From Actinomycetaceae bacterium (GTDB taxonomy: Bacteria > Actinomycetota > Actinomycetes > Actinomycetales > Actinomycetaceae): a stretch of 57,564 nt of DNA. The position numbers were made by a program, and so were the translations under genes. The DNA lies in the NCBI GenBank assembly GCA_030532245.1, contig JAUNLN010000009.1, forward strand, positions 8,901 to 66,464, read 5' to 3'. This document shows positions 1 through 7,190 of the stretch, one piece after another. The notes under the pieces are model-generated. The model made no database searches. It was not told where the DNA came from and saw only the letters and a program-made list of their open reading frames with translations. How positions within the stretch are numbered: the first letter of the stretch is position 1; every line of letters begins with the position of its first letter.

Positions 1-6
1 CCGGGT

Positions 7-1680
7 TTAGTGTCCGGGCCAGCTCTTGATTTGCTGCAGGATTCGCGCCTGGTTACGTTCGAACCAGACCGAGGCGATCCGCAGGGTCAGATATGAGATG
101 CCAAGCGTCCAAACGAACGCGAGCGCGGTCACGCCCACTTCGGTCACGATCGGCGTTAGGTAAATGTAGCCGAGCAACGCGGGCAGCAACAGTAGTGCGG
201 TAACCGCGGTCACGAGCAGCATCGCACCCATCGTGGCGAATTGGTTCGAAGCGCCCTTCGTCGACAGGGAGGAGGTGCCCGGCGCCTGCACGCCGAGCGT
301 GCGGTACGAGGTGAGTAGCGACATGAGCGCGGCGGAGAGAACGGCGATCATGTAGGAAACGAGTGCGAATGTAACGGGTGAGAACGGCAGGTCGAGGACG
401 AACGATCCGAGCACACCGTTCACGATAGCCACGGGAATCAGCACGGGTTGGGAACCGATGAAACGCCCGAACCTGTCATCCCTGCCGGTAACCCCGGCGC
501 TCACGTGCATCCAAAACGCCGTGGAGTCGTAGGAGACGAGCATGCCGGACGTCTGCCCAAGCGAGACGGGGGCGAAGAGGAACAGGAACCACACGAGACC
601 CATCATGTCCGGTTGCACGTACATGAGGCCAAATCCGAATAGGGGCAGGAGTGTGCCTATTAGAAGGGAGGGGACGAGCCTTGCGTCGTGAACCCAGTCG
701 TGGAGTGTGCGCGCAATGATGGCCGCCCTCGTCGGGTTGACTCCGAGCTTTAGCCACCGGTTGAGCGTCTTTAGCTGCGCCTCGAGGCCTTCCACTCCTT
801 CGATAGTTTCGGGTGCATCCACAATCTGGTGTCTGCCGCTTGCAATCGCCGCCCGCACCTCATCGGTGATATCGGTTTTGGTTCCGATCATTTCTTTGAC
901 GGCGATCTTGTGCCAGCCGATCCCAAGGCCCGCGAGAATGAGCGCGCCGTAAATAGCCTGCATTGCGGCGGGTATTGTTTCGCCGAGTGCGAGGAGGTGG
1001 GGAATGGTGATGATTCCGGGTAGGGGAGTCCACTTCAACACATCGTTTATGGCGCCGATTTGGTTGAAGATGCCGCCGTCGTCAAGCGTGTTTGAAATCA
1101 GTGAGAGCGACCAGATGAGCGCTACGAATGCGATTGCACCAAAAATTTGCGATATGTCGCGCCTGCGTTTCGACTGCTCAACACGGGCGTAGAACCACGA
1201 CGCCACGAACCGTGAAACGAGCGCGAGCGAGATCAGCGCGATCGGAATCAAAACGATTGCGAGTACCCCATGCAGGGGCTGCCCCATGGTGAACAGCGCA
1301 GTCGTAGCGATCACGTACAGGAAGAAAGTGGCGAAGCCGCCGAACCCAAAGAGGGAGGCATAGAGGATTGCGCGCGAAAGCTTCTTGGAGGGCGCGGTGT
1401 AGGGCGCAAACGATTTGGGTGACACGGTCGCGTCTAGTCCCATGCCAAATAGGGGGCCCGCAAACCAGAAGAGCGTGACCATCGCGCTCGTGAACAGTGT
1501 GAACAGCTCGTACATTTCGAGGTGTTCTGGCTCGATCCAAAGAAGGGATGCGAGGAGTAGAAACACGAGGTACGCGCCGAAGTAGAGCGTTAGAAAGATC
1601 GCGAGGATTAGCTTCCAAATCGGGTGCGTGAGGTTGTTCCAAAGCGAGCGGAGTTTAAGGCCTATTACTGACGCAACCAA
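7..1680 (-). CDS. ABC-2 type exporter permease
   Basis: This is a 557-residue polytopic membrane protein. Hydrophobic stretches alternate with short loops along the whole length, and one larger hydrophilic loop lies near residues 265-320. I read it as the membrane half of an ABC exporter because its start overlaps the 3' end of the ATPase gene by 16 bp. The start codon is TTG (1680-1678), supported by a GGAGGGG Shine-Dalgarno sequence five bases upstream. Such overlap usually means translational coupling. The substrate cannot be read from sequence. Two regulators (TetR, MarR) lie upstream on the same strand, which is typical of drug or stress-responsive efflux loci, so export of a toxic compound is a reasonable inference. 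I recognise no named orthologue. Confidence 0.8.
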   Translation of the reverse strand: MVASVIGLKLRSLWNNLTHPIWKLILAIFLTLYFGAYLVFLLLASLLWIEPEHLEMYELFTLFTSAMVTLFWFAGPLFGMGLDATVSPKSFAPYTAPSKKLSRAILYASLFGFGGFATFFLYVIATTALFTMGQPLHGVLAIVLIPIALISLALVSRFVASWFYARVEQSKRRRDISQIFGAIAFVALIWSLSLISNTLDDGGIFNQIGAINDVLKWTPLPGIITIPHLLALGETIPAAMQAIYGALILAGLGIGWHKIAVKEMIGTKTDITDEVRAAIASGRHQIVDAPETIEGVEGLEAQLKTLNRWLKLGVNPTRAAIIARTLHDWVHDARLVPSLLIGTLLPLFGFGLMYVQPDMMGLVWFLFLFAPVSLGQTSGMLVSYDSTAFWMHVSAGVTGRDDRFGRFIGSQPVLIPVAIVNGVLGSFVLDLPFSPVTFALVSYMIAVLSAALMSLLTSYRTLGVQAPGTSSLSTKGASNQFATMGAMLLVTAVTALLLLPALLGYIYLTPIVTEVGVTALAFVWTLGISYLTLRIASVWFERNQARILQQIKSWPGH

Positions 1681-2453
1681 TCGAGCCCCTCCGTCTGTTC
1701 GACACCTCCGACGAGTTCGCGGAACCTCTCATCGAGGCTCTTACCCGCGGATACTTGCTCGGTTGTGCCTGCGGCGAGCACCTGCCCGTGGTTCAAGATG
1801 GCCACGTGGTCGCACAGTTTTTCAACGGTTTCCATAACGTGGGAGGAGAGCACAACGGTTCCGCCCGCTGCCACGAACTCCGTGAGGATGCTTTGGATTC
1901 CAGCGGCGGAGATCGGGTCGACGGATTCGAAGGGTTCGTCGAGCACGAGGATGCTCGGCGCGTGAACGAGCGCACAGGCGAGGGCGACCTTTTTGGTCAT
2001 GCCCTGGGAGTAGTCGGCTACGAGCTTTTTGCCGGTGTCGGAAAGCCCGAGTGCGGCAAGTAGTTCGGTTGCCCGCTGCCTTGCGGTTGCCTTGTCGAGG
2101 CCGCGCAGCATGCCCATGTATTCGACGAGGGCCATGCCGGTCATGCGGTCAAACAGACGGTACCCGTCGGGGAGCACGCCGAGGAGTTTCTTCGCCTCCT
2201 CGGGCTTGTCCCAAATGTCGATGCCACCAACGTAGGCGACGCCGTCGTCGGGCACGAGCATGCCGGTGACCATTGATAGGAGAGTGGTTTTACCCGCCCC
2301 GTTCGGGCCGACGAGCCCGAAGAACGACCCCCTGGGAATCTGTAGAAATAGGTTTCCAACGGCGATTGTGTTACCGAAAACTTTGGTTAGGCCGCGAACA
2401 TCGATCGCAATGGGCGGCCCATCGAATCGCGAGGGCAGGTGGTCGGGGTTCAT
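1665..2453 (-). CDS. ABC exporter ATP-binding protein
   Basis: A single nucleotide-binding domain of 262 residues. Walker A is GPNGAGKTT near the N-terminus, the signature region is YSQGMTKKVALA, and Walker B is ILVLDEPFESVDP, followed by the switch-region histidine in LSSHVME. The organisation is that of ATPases paired with ABC-2 type permeases, and the permease follows with a 16-bp overlap. An in-frame ATG lies 33 bp further upstream (2486), but it has no ribosome binding site and sits inside an 11-bp inverted repeat. The ATG at 2453 has GAGG five bases away, so I chose it. The gene probably shares control with the MarR gene just upstream. Confidence 0.88.
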   Translation of the reverse strand: MNPDHLPSRFDGPPIAIDVRGLTKVFGNTIAVGNLFLQIPRGSFFGLVGPNGAGKTTLLSMVTGMLVPDDGVAYVGGIDIWDKPEEAKKLLGVLPDGYRLFDRMTGMALVEYMGMLRGLDKATARQRATELLAALGLSDTGKKLVADYSQGMTKKVALACALVHAPSILVLDEPFESVDPISAAGIQSILTEFVAAGGTVVLSSHVMETVEKLCDHVAILNHGQVLAAGTTEQVSAGKSLDERFRELVGGVEQTEGLDWLRQ

Positions 2454-2466
2454 GTACACCTCTTCT

Positions 2467-2495
2467 ATAAGTAAAATCGATTTCATTTTACTTAT
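2467..2495. promoter_or_regulatory. 11-bp perfect inverted repeat before the ABC ATPase
   Basis: Arms ATAAGTAAAAT (2467-2477) and ATTTTACTTAT (2485-2495) are perfect reverse complements separated by 7 bp. The repeat ends 13 bp upstream of the chosen ATPase start. It is AT-rich and symmetric, with no run of T after it, so a protein-binding operator (for the adjacent MarR or TetR protein) fits better than a terminator. The assignment to a regulator is inference. Confidence 0.55.
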
Positions 2496-2554
2496 GTAAA
2501 GGTGTCGTATCTAACTGATTTTTTTCTAAAAGCTCGCTGAATGAGGGGTTAATT

Positions 2555-3076
2555 TCAAGAGTCGAATGAAAGAAGTAGAGGCTTGAGGAGCAGGCTGAGG
2601 CGCTGTTCGTCTTCCTCGGAAATGCTTACGAGCAGCCTACGCTCGTCGTCGAGCAGTGACTTGAGGGCGGAGTCTACGCGCTTGCGACCTTCAACGGTGA
2701 GGGTGACGAGCACGGCGCGACGGTCGGAGGGCGAGGGGGAGCGCTCGACGAGGCCCTTGCCTTCGAGTCGGTCGATGCGGTTAGTCATCGTGCCGGAGGA
2801 AACGAGAAGCTCGTTCATGAGCACGCCCGGGGTAAGAGCGTAGGGGGAGCCTGCCCTGCGTAGCGACGAGAGCACATCGAACTCCCACGGCTCGAGCCCG
2901 TGCGACAAGAATGCGTTTCTGCGCGCGAGGTCGAGGTGGCGAGCCAGGCGCGTAATTCGAGAGAAAACTAGCATCGGAGTCGGGTCTAGATCCGGGCGCT
3001 CTTTTTGCCAGGCGCTGACGATGCGGTCGACCTCGTCGTCTGGAGTTGGGCTGAAATTTCCTCTAAATTCGTTCAC
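2555..3076 (-). CDS. MarR-family transcriptional regulator
   Basis: This winged-helix regulator has 173 residues from the chosen GTG start. The MarR core is clear: a helical N-terminus, the recognition-helix region with LVSSGTMTNRIDRLEGKGLVER, and the wing with SPSPSDRRAVLVTLT. The C-terminal helices would form the dimer interface. The reading frame stays open upstream to 3175, overlapping the TetR gene, but there is no ribosome binding site there. The GTG at 3076 is preceded by the hexamer TATCTT six bases away, with GAGACA 17 bp further up, so a leaderless mRNA starting at this GTG is likely. MarR proteins commonly repress a neighbouring exporter and respond to small aromatic ligands; here the exporter genes follow directly. 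Ligand unknown. Confidence 0.85.
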   Translation of the reverse strand: MNEFRGNFSPTPDDEVDRIVSAWQKERPDLDPTPMLVFSRITRLARHLDLARRNAFLSHGLEPWEFDVLSSLRRAGSPYALTPGVLMNELLVSSGTMTNRIDRLEGKGLVERSPSPSDRRAVLVTLTVEGRKRVDSALKSLLDDERRLLVSISEEDEQRLSLLLKPLLLSFDS

Positions 3077-3111
3077 AAGATAAAGATACTTGAAATCGAG
3101 AGGTTTGTCTC
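3077..3111 (-). promoter_or_regulatory. Leaderless promoter of the marR-like gene
   Basis: On the minus strand GAGACA (3111-3106) lies 17 bp before TATCTT (3088-3083), and the GTG start codon (3076) lies 6 nt after that. The stretch 3076-3092 has CAAG and CTTG ends around nine bases and could be an autoregulatory operator. Assignment is by pattern only. Confidence 0.45.
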
Positions 3112-3119
3112 TAACGGTC

Positions 3120-3746
3120 TTACTTGTCTTTATCGCGCAGTAACTCCGGCTTTGGACGCAGGTTCCGAAGCCCAAGCCAGGTGAGGTTCACGACGTGAGC
3201 GGCCACGGTCGCCTTGTCGAGGCTGCGCTCCTCGAGCCACCACTGTCCAACTTGCGCGATGAGGCCCACGAGCATCTGCGCGTAAAGGGGTGCAGATTTC
3301 GCGTCGAGGTTAGCGGCCTTGAACCTGTCGGCAAGCAGGTGCTCGACTTTGCTTGCGACGTCTCCAATTACAGAGGAGTAGTAGCCCTCGGATTGGCCCC
3401 TCGGGGCGTCGCGAACGAGCACGCGGAAGCCGTCGGTGTGGTCTTCGATGTAGTCCAGGAGGGCGAGCGCCGTGTTTTCCACGATGCGGCGCGGATGCTC
3501 GGATGAGGTAAGCGAGTTGGAGATGGTTGTGACGAGGTGCTGAACTTCGCGGTCGACAACAACGGCGTACAGCCCCTCTTTGCCTCCGAAGTGTTCGTAC
3601 ACGACGGGTTTTGTGACGCCCGCTTTTTGGGCGATCTCCTCAACGGTAGTTGCGTCGTATCCGTTAGAGGCGAAAACCTTGCAGCCGATGGAGATGAGTT
3701 GTTCTCTTCTTTCGATAGCGGTGAGCCTTGTACGTTTAGCGGCCAC
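3120..3746 (-). CDS. TetR-family transcriptional regulator
   Basis: A typical TetR protein of 208 residues. The N-terminal helix-turn-helix is obvious: the frame contains FASNGYDATTVEEIAQKAGV followed by TKPVVYEHFGGKEGLY. The rest is an all-helical ligand-binding and dimerisation domain. I chose the GTG at 3746 because GGAGGAGG sits five bases upstream; the longer frame beginning at 3761 would put that Shine-Dalgarno sequence inside the coding region. The stop codon lies 43 bp before the MarR start, so the two regulators and the exporter may be partly co-transcribed. Ligand and targets cannot be deduced. A short TGTT-N4-AACA repeat at 3797-3808 in the upstream gap is a weak operator candidate. 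Confidence 0.88.
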   Translation of the reverse strand: MAAKRTRLTAIERREQLISIGCKVFASNGYDATTVEEIAQKAGVTKPVVYEHFGGKEGLYAVVVDREVQHLVTTISNSLTSSEHPRRIVENTALALLDYIEDHTDGFRVLVRDAPRGQSEGYYSSVIGDVASKVEHLLADRFKAANLDAKSAPLYAQMLVGLIAQVGQWWLEERSLDKATVAAHVVNLTWLGLRNLRPKPELLRDKDK

Positions 3747-3860
3747 GAACGCCTCCTCCACCTTTGGTATGAATATTTTTTGCGCGCGATTTTATGTGTT
3801 GTGTAACAGTTATTCGTTTAGGTGCTCAGCCTTAAAGTATGGCACAATGATTTGTGGCTT

Positions 3861-3935
3861 TCCGCCCTAGTGTAACGGCAGCACACAGGCTTTTGGTGCC
3901 TTGAGGTCTGGGTTCGAATCCTAGGGGCGGAACCA
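3861..3935 (+). tRNA. tRNA-Gln (anticodon TTG)
   Basis: A 75-nt cloverleaf. The acceptor arms TCCGCCC (3861-3867) and GGGCGGA (3925-3931) pair perfectly, followed by discriminator A and an encoded CCA (3933-3935). The T-loop core GGTTCGAATCC is present. The anticodon loop TTTTGGT gives anticodon TTG, which reads CAA. The D-arm has the expected GTGTAACGGCAGCAC pattern. A T-run follows the CCA. Confidence 0.93.
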
Positions 3936-3984
3936 TTTTTTTATGCCCACATGTTGAGAGGCCGTGAGACGCATTCTTGAAAAC

Positions 3985-4032
3985 GGGCATTTTTCGCCCA
4001 CATTTTACGACTTCTTTAAGAAAAATGTGCCC
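3985..4032 (+). terminator. Possible terminator-like stem after tRNA-Gln
   Basis: CACATTTT (3999-4006) pairs with AAAATGTG (4022-4029), and the flanking GGGC (3985-3988) and GCCC (4029-4032) could extend the pairing. The structure is AT-rich with a 15-nt loop and no clear T-run, so it is weak. It fills most of the gap between the tRNA and the glmU promoter. Confidence 0.3.
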
Positions 4033-4055
4033 AATTCGCGGTATCTCGTGCGGGT

Positions 4056-4061
4056 TATACT
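4056..4061 (+). promoter_or_regulatory. Probable -10 element of glmU-prs
   Basis: TATACT is a near-consensus -10 hexamer about 100 nt before the glmU start. I see no convincing -35 hexamer 16-18 bp upstream (AATTCG). It is the best promoter candidate in the tRNA-glmU gap. Confidence 0.45.
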
Positions 4062-4159
4062 TTGTTCGCGCTGATTTTTTCTCTCACGCGCATCCAACCG
4101 ATTAAGATCAGAAGTGTTGGTGCTCCTGTTCGGGGTTTAAATCCAAGAAGGATGGGATA

Positions 4160-5191
4160 GTGAATAACCCATTGGCTGTAGTAGTCCTGGCCGCGGGTCA
4201 GGGTACTCGAATGAAGTCCAATACTCCTAAGGTTCTCCACCCGATGTGTGGCCGCCCGTTGCTTGGGCACGCAATTGTTGCAGCCGAGGAGTCAGAAGCT
4301 GCTCACCAAGTTGTTGTGATTCGTCACCAGCGTGATCGTGTTGCGAGCATGGTAGAAAGTTTTGCTCCAGACGTGATTCTTGCGGATCAAGACGAGATTC
4401 CTGGCACGGGCCGCGCTGTTCAATGCGGTTTGGAGGAGCTCGCCAAGCATGTTGAAAAGCTTGAGGGCACGGTGCTTGTAACGTCTGCCGACGTGCCTTT
4501 GTTGGAAGGCGCCACTCTTCGTGAACTAACGAGGATCCACGAGGAGTCGGGTAGTGCGGTAACTGTTGTGACCACGGTCGTTGAGGATCCGACGGGCTAT
4601 GGTCGAATCATCCGCAAGGATGGGGCAGTGGTGAAGATCGTGGAGCACCGTGATGCGACGGAGGAGGAGCGCGCGGTTAAGGAGATCAACGCGGGTATCT
4701 ACGCGTTTGACGCCGCATTCTTGTACGACGCTCTGCCGAATCTTAGTGCCGACAACGATCAGGGCGAGATTTACCTGACCGACACGATTGCTGCGGCTCT
4801 TGCGCAGGGCCGCACGAGCGGGGCGTTCATTTTGGAGGACGCATGGCAGGCGCAGGGTTGTAACGACCGCGCACAGCTTTCTGAACTTCGCGCTGAAATG
4901 AATCGCCGTATTTTGCTTGAGCACATGCGCGAAGGCGTAACAATTGTTGATCCTGGCTCCACTTGGATTGATGTAGACGTAGAGATTGCGCCGGATGTAA
5001 CGATTGAACCCGGATGCGTTATTGAAGGCTCTACTTTTATTGACTCGTATTCTCACATTGGCCCCCACACGACACTTCGCAGTGTGAATGTCGGTGAGGG
5101 CGTTTTTGCACCCCATTGCTTCGGCTTCGATACCGACATCGAGCCGGGAACACTGCTTCCACCTTTCCAACAGCTGTCGGCCCGTAATTAG
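4160..5191 (+). CDS. glmU: UDP-GlcNAc pyrophosphorylase, GlmU lacking its acetyltransferase domain
   Basis: The first ~230 residues are a clear GlmU uridyltransferase domain: LAAGQGTRMKS, then PKVLHPMCGRPLL, PGTGRAVQCGL, ADVPLLEGATL, EINAGIYAFD and QGEIYLTD. This half joins UTP and GlcNAc-1-phosphate to make UDP-GlcNAc for peptidoglycan. Only a few left-handed beta-helix coils follow (residues ~260-330), and the protein ends at residue 343, whereas bifunctional GlmU usually has 450-490. The acetyltransferase active site normally lies beyond this point and is absent. The stop is followed 11 bp later by prs, so no downstream fragment remains. The start is GTG with GAAGG upstream. The glmU-prs pairing is usual in Gram-positives. 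It should act as a uridyltransferase only; the acetylation step would have to be supplied elsewhere. Confidence 0.9.
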   Translation: MNNPLAVVVLAAGQGTRMKSNTPKVLHPMCGRPLLGHAIVAAEESEAAHQVVVIRHQRDRVASMVESFAPDVILADQDEIPGTGRAVQCGLEELAKHVEKLEGTVLVTSADVPLLEGATLRELTRIHEESGSAVTVVTTVVEDPTGYGRIIRKDGAVVKIVEHRDATEEERAVKEINAGIYAFDAAFLYDALPNLSADNDQGEIYLTDTIAAALAQGRTSGAFILEDAWQAQGCNDRAQLSELRAEMNRRILLEHMREGVTIVDPGSTWIDVDVEIAPDVTIEPGCVIEGSTFIDSYSHIGPHTTLRSVNVGEGVFAPHCFGFDTDIEPGTLLPPFQQLSARN

Positions 5192-5202
5192 GAGAAACCA
5201 AA

Positions 5203-6183
5203 ATGACTGGAATCATCACCACAGGTGAAAAGCGTCTGATCCTCGTGTCGGGCCGCGCATATCCGGAGTTGGCTCAAGAAGTAGGTCAGGAACTCGGTGC
5301 GGGTGTCCTTCCTACCACCGCCTACGATTTCGCAAATGGTGAGATCTACGTCCGCTTTAACGAGTCGGTGCGTGGTTGTGACGCGTTCGTAATTCAGTCG
5401 CACACCGATCCGATCAACCAGTGGATCATGGAACAGCTCATCATGATTGACGCTCTGAAGCGCGCGAGCGCGAAGCGCATCACGGTTGTTTCACCGTTCT
5501 ACCCCTACGCTCGTCAGGATAAGAAGCACCTTGGCCGCGAACCTATTTCGGCTCGCCTCATGGCCGACCTGTACAAGGCTGCGGGTGCGGACCGCCTCAT
5601 GTCGGTTGATTTGCACGCGGCTCAGGCGCAGGGCTTCTTCGACGGCCCGGTGGATCACCTGTGGGCGATGCCGGTGCTCGTTGACTACGTGCGCGGCCGC
5701 GTTGACCTTTCCAACGTTGCGGTTGTCTCCCCGGATGCTGGCCGTATTCGCGTGGCTGAGAAGTGGTCGCAGAAGCTTGGCGGCGCTCCGCTCGCGTTCA
5801 TTCACAAGACTCGCGACACTACGCGCCCGAACGTTGCGGTTGCTAACCGTGTTGTTGGCGACGTTGAGGGCCGCGAGTGTGTGCTCGTCGACGACCTTAT
5901 TGATACCGGCGGCACGATTGCGGAGGCCGTGAAGGTGCTCCTAGCGTCGGGTGCTAAGGACGTTATCGTTGTTGCAACGCACGGCGTGCTGTCTGATCCG
6001 GCTACCCAGCGCCTGTCCGAATGCGGTGCTCGCGAGGTAGTTGTAACGAACACGCTACCGATTTCGCAGGCGAAGCAGTTCGATAAGCTCACGGTTCTTT
6101 CCATCGCTCCGCTCCTTGCGCGCGCAATTCGTGAGGTATTTGACGATGGTTCTGTGACCTCGCTGTTCGACGGAGTCGCATAA
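5203..6183 (+). CDS. prs: Ribose-phosphate pyrophosphokinase
   Basis: PRPP synthetase of 326 residues, full length for the family. It converts ribose 5-phosphate and ATP to PRPP for purine, pyrimidine, histidine and NAD synthesis in the cytoplasm. Visible signatures are YPYARQDKKHLGREPISAR (catalytic flexible-loop region), VDLHAAQAQGFFD (metal and ribose binding) and the PRPP-binding loop VLVDDLIDTGGT. The ATG has AGGAG about eight bases upstream, inside the 3' end of glmU, so the two genes are probably one operon. A ribose-releasing nucleoside catabolic island lies about 1 kb downstream, which could feed its substrate; that link is inference. Confidence 0.96.
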   Translation: MTGIITTGEKRLILVSGRAYPELAQEVGQELGAGVLPTTAYDFANGEIYVRFNESVRGCDAFVIQSHTDPINQWIMEQLIMIDALKRASAKRITVVSPFYPYARQDKKHLGREPISARLMADLYKAAGADRLMSVDLHAAQAQGFFDGPVDHLWAMPVLVDYVRGRVDLSNVAVVSPDAGRIRVAEKWSQKLGGAPLAFIHKTRDTTRPNVAVANRVVGDVEGRECVLVDDLIDTGGTIAEAVKVLLASGAKDVIVVATHGVLSDPATQRLSECGAREVVVTNTLPISQAKQFDKLTVLSIAPLLARAIREVFDDGSVTSLFDGVA

Positions 6184-6215
6184 AAGCGGTAATATGGCCT
6201 GGTTGCCTCGGCGAG

Positions 6216-6233
6216 GGCTGAAGTTTTTCAGCC
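6216..6233 (+). other. Stem-loop in the prs-rplY leader
   Basis: GGCTGAA (6216-6222) pairs with TTCAGCC (6227-6233) around a GTTT loop in the 133-bp gap before rplY. No T-run follows, so it is probably not a terminator. It may be part of an mRNA leader for L25, possibly autoregulatory; that is inference. Confidence 0.4.
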
Positions 6234-6316
6234 GTTATCGACAGGGCGTTTTGAGCGTTTTGCTTCAAACCACCGTCCGGGGTCACGTCCGTTTTGATAG
6301 ATCCTAGGAGGGTCAA

Positions 6317-6928
6317 ATGGCTACTAACGTTACGCGCTTGGAAGCGACCGTTCGCTCCGAGTTTGGTAAGGGCGCTTCGCGTCGCGCTCGCCGCGCCGGT
6401 CTTGTTCCGGCTGTTGTTTACTCCGATGAGCTCGAGCCGGTTCACCTCGACCTGCCGGGTCACGAGACGTTCCTCATCGTCAAGGACAATGCGAATGCTC
6501 TAGTTACGCTCGCATTTGATGGTGAAGAGCAGCTCGCCCTGGTTAAGGACGTTCAGCGTCACCCGGTTCGCCGCGACATTCTTCACGTTGATCTTTTCGC
6601 GGTTCGCCGCGATGAGACCGTTGAGGTCACGGTTCCGCTCGTTCTTATGGGCGAGGCAGCTGAGGGCGTTGTCGCTAACCAGGAGCACTTCGAGATTCTC
6701 GTGAAGGCTCCCGTTGTTGCGATTCCGGAGAGCTTCGAGGTTTCCATTGAGGGCCTTGAAGAGGGCGCTTCGATCACCGTGTCTGCTCTTGAAATGCCGG
6801 AGGGTGTTTCCACCGACATGGATCCGGAAGAGGTTCTCGTTTCCGTTGTTGCTGCTGAGCAGGCTCCGGTTGAGGAGGAAGCTGCTGAGGAAGCAGAGGA
6901 AACTGAAGAGGCTGCTTCGGAGGAGTAA
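6317..6928 (+). CDS. rplY: 50S ribosomal protein L25 (Ctc/TL5 type)
   Basis: A 203-residue long-form L25. The N-terminal domain binds 5S rRNA (GKGASRRARRAGLVPAVVYS, then HPVRRDILHVDLFAV), and a second beta domain (residues ~95-180) is typical of the Ctc/TL5 general-stress form. The last ~25 residues are almost entirely Glu and Ala, as in many actinobacterial L25 proteins. The ATG is preceded by TAGGAGG. The 5' gap holds a small hairpin, and the 3' end is closed by strong terminator structures. Its place after prs is common in Gram-positives. No unusual residues were noticed. Confidence 0.95.
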   Translation: MATNVTRLEATVRSEFGKGASRRARRAGLVPAVVYSDELEPVHLDLPGHETFLIVKDNANALVTLAFDGEEQLALVKDVQRHPVRRDILHVDLFAVRRDETVEVTVPLVLMGEAAEGVVANQEHFEILVKAPVVAIPESFEVSIEGLEEGASITVSALEMPEGVSTDMDPEEVLVSVVAAEQAPVEEEAAEEAEETEEAASEE

Positions 6929-6949
6929 AAACTCCAGTTTTTTCAAAAG

Positions 6950-6995
6950 GGCGCCTTGGTGGGGCAGTAAATCTGTCTGGCCAAGGCGCCTTTTT
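6950..6995 (+). terminator. Rho-independent terminator of rplY
   Basis: GGCGCCTTGG (6950-6959) and CCAAGGCGCC (6981-6990) form a perfect 10-bp stem followed by TTTTT. A smaller hairpin, GGAGT (6922-6926) with ACTCC (6931-6935), overlaps the stop codon and is followed by six T, giving a double terminator. Confidence 0.88.
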
Positions 6996-7104
6996 GTTGC
7001 CTGTTTTGGCCGTGATACCGATACCAATAACTAATTAGAAGCTCGAATTGTAACCGTTAGCTTACGATCTGTTTACAGGGGTATAACGCCTCTTCTTTTT
7101 CGGC

Positions 7105-7154
7105 TATACTTATTCGTGCACACGAGCGGACCCCGATATTTGGGGGAGACTCGT
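7105..7154 (+). promoter_or_regulatory. Promoter and structured 5' leader of the nucleoside operon
   Basis: TATACT (7105-7110) is the likely -10 hexamer, placing the transcript start near 7117; no good -35 is visible. The first transcribed bases can fold: ACGAG (7122-7126) with CTCGT (7150-7154), an internal loop of CGGA opposite GAGA, and CCCC (7131-7134) with GGGG (7142-7145). The internal loop could form tandem G-A pairs. It does not match the purine riboswitch core I know. A regulatory role is inference. Confidence 0.45.
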
Positions 7155-7190
7155 CATACACTTTCCAAATATTTTTCCACAGGAGGAACT

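Noticed and set aside
7116-7190. Upstream extension of the BMP lipoprotein frame
   Set aside because: It would bury the lipoprotein signal peptide and lacks a ribosome binding site; the GTG at 7191 has GGAGGA.
7111-7190. Purine riboswitch upstream of the nucleoside importer
   Set aside because: The leader is too short and lacks the three-way-junction core; only a simple imperfect hairpin is present.
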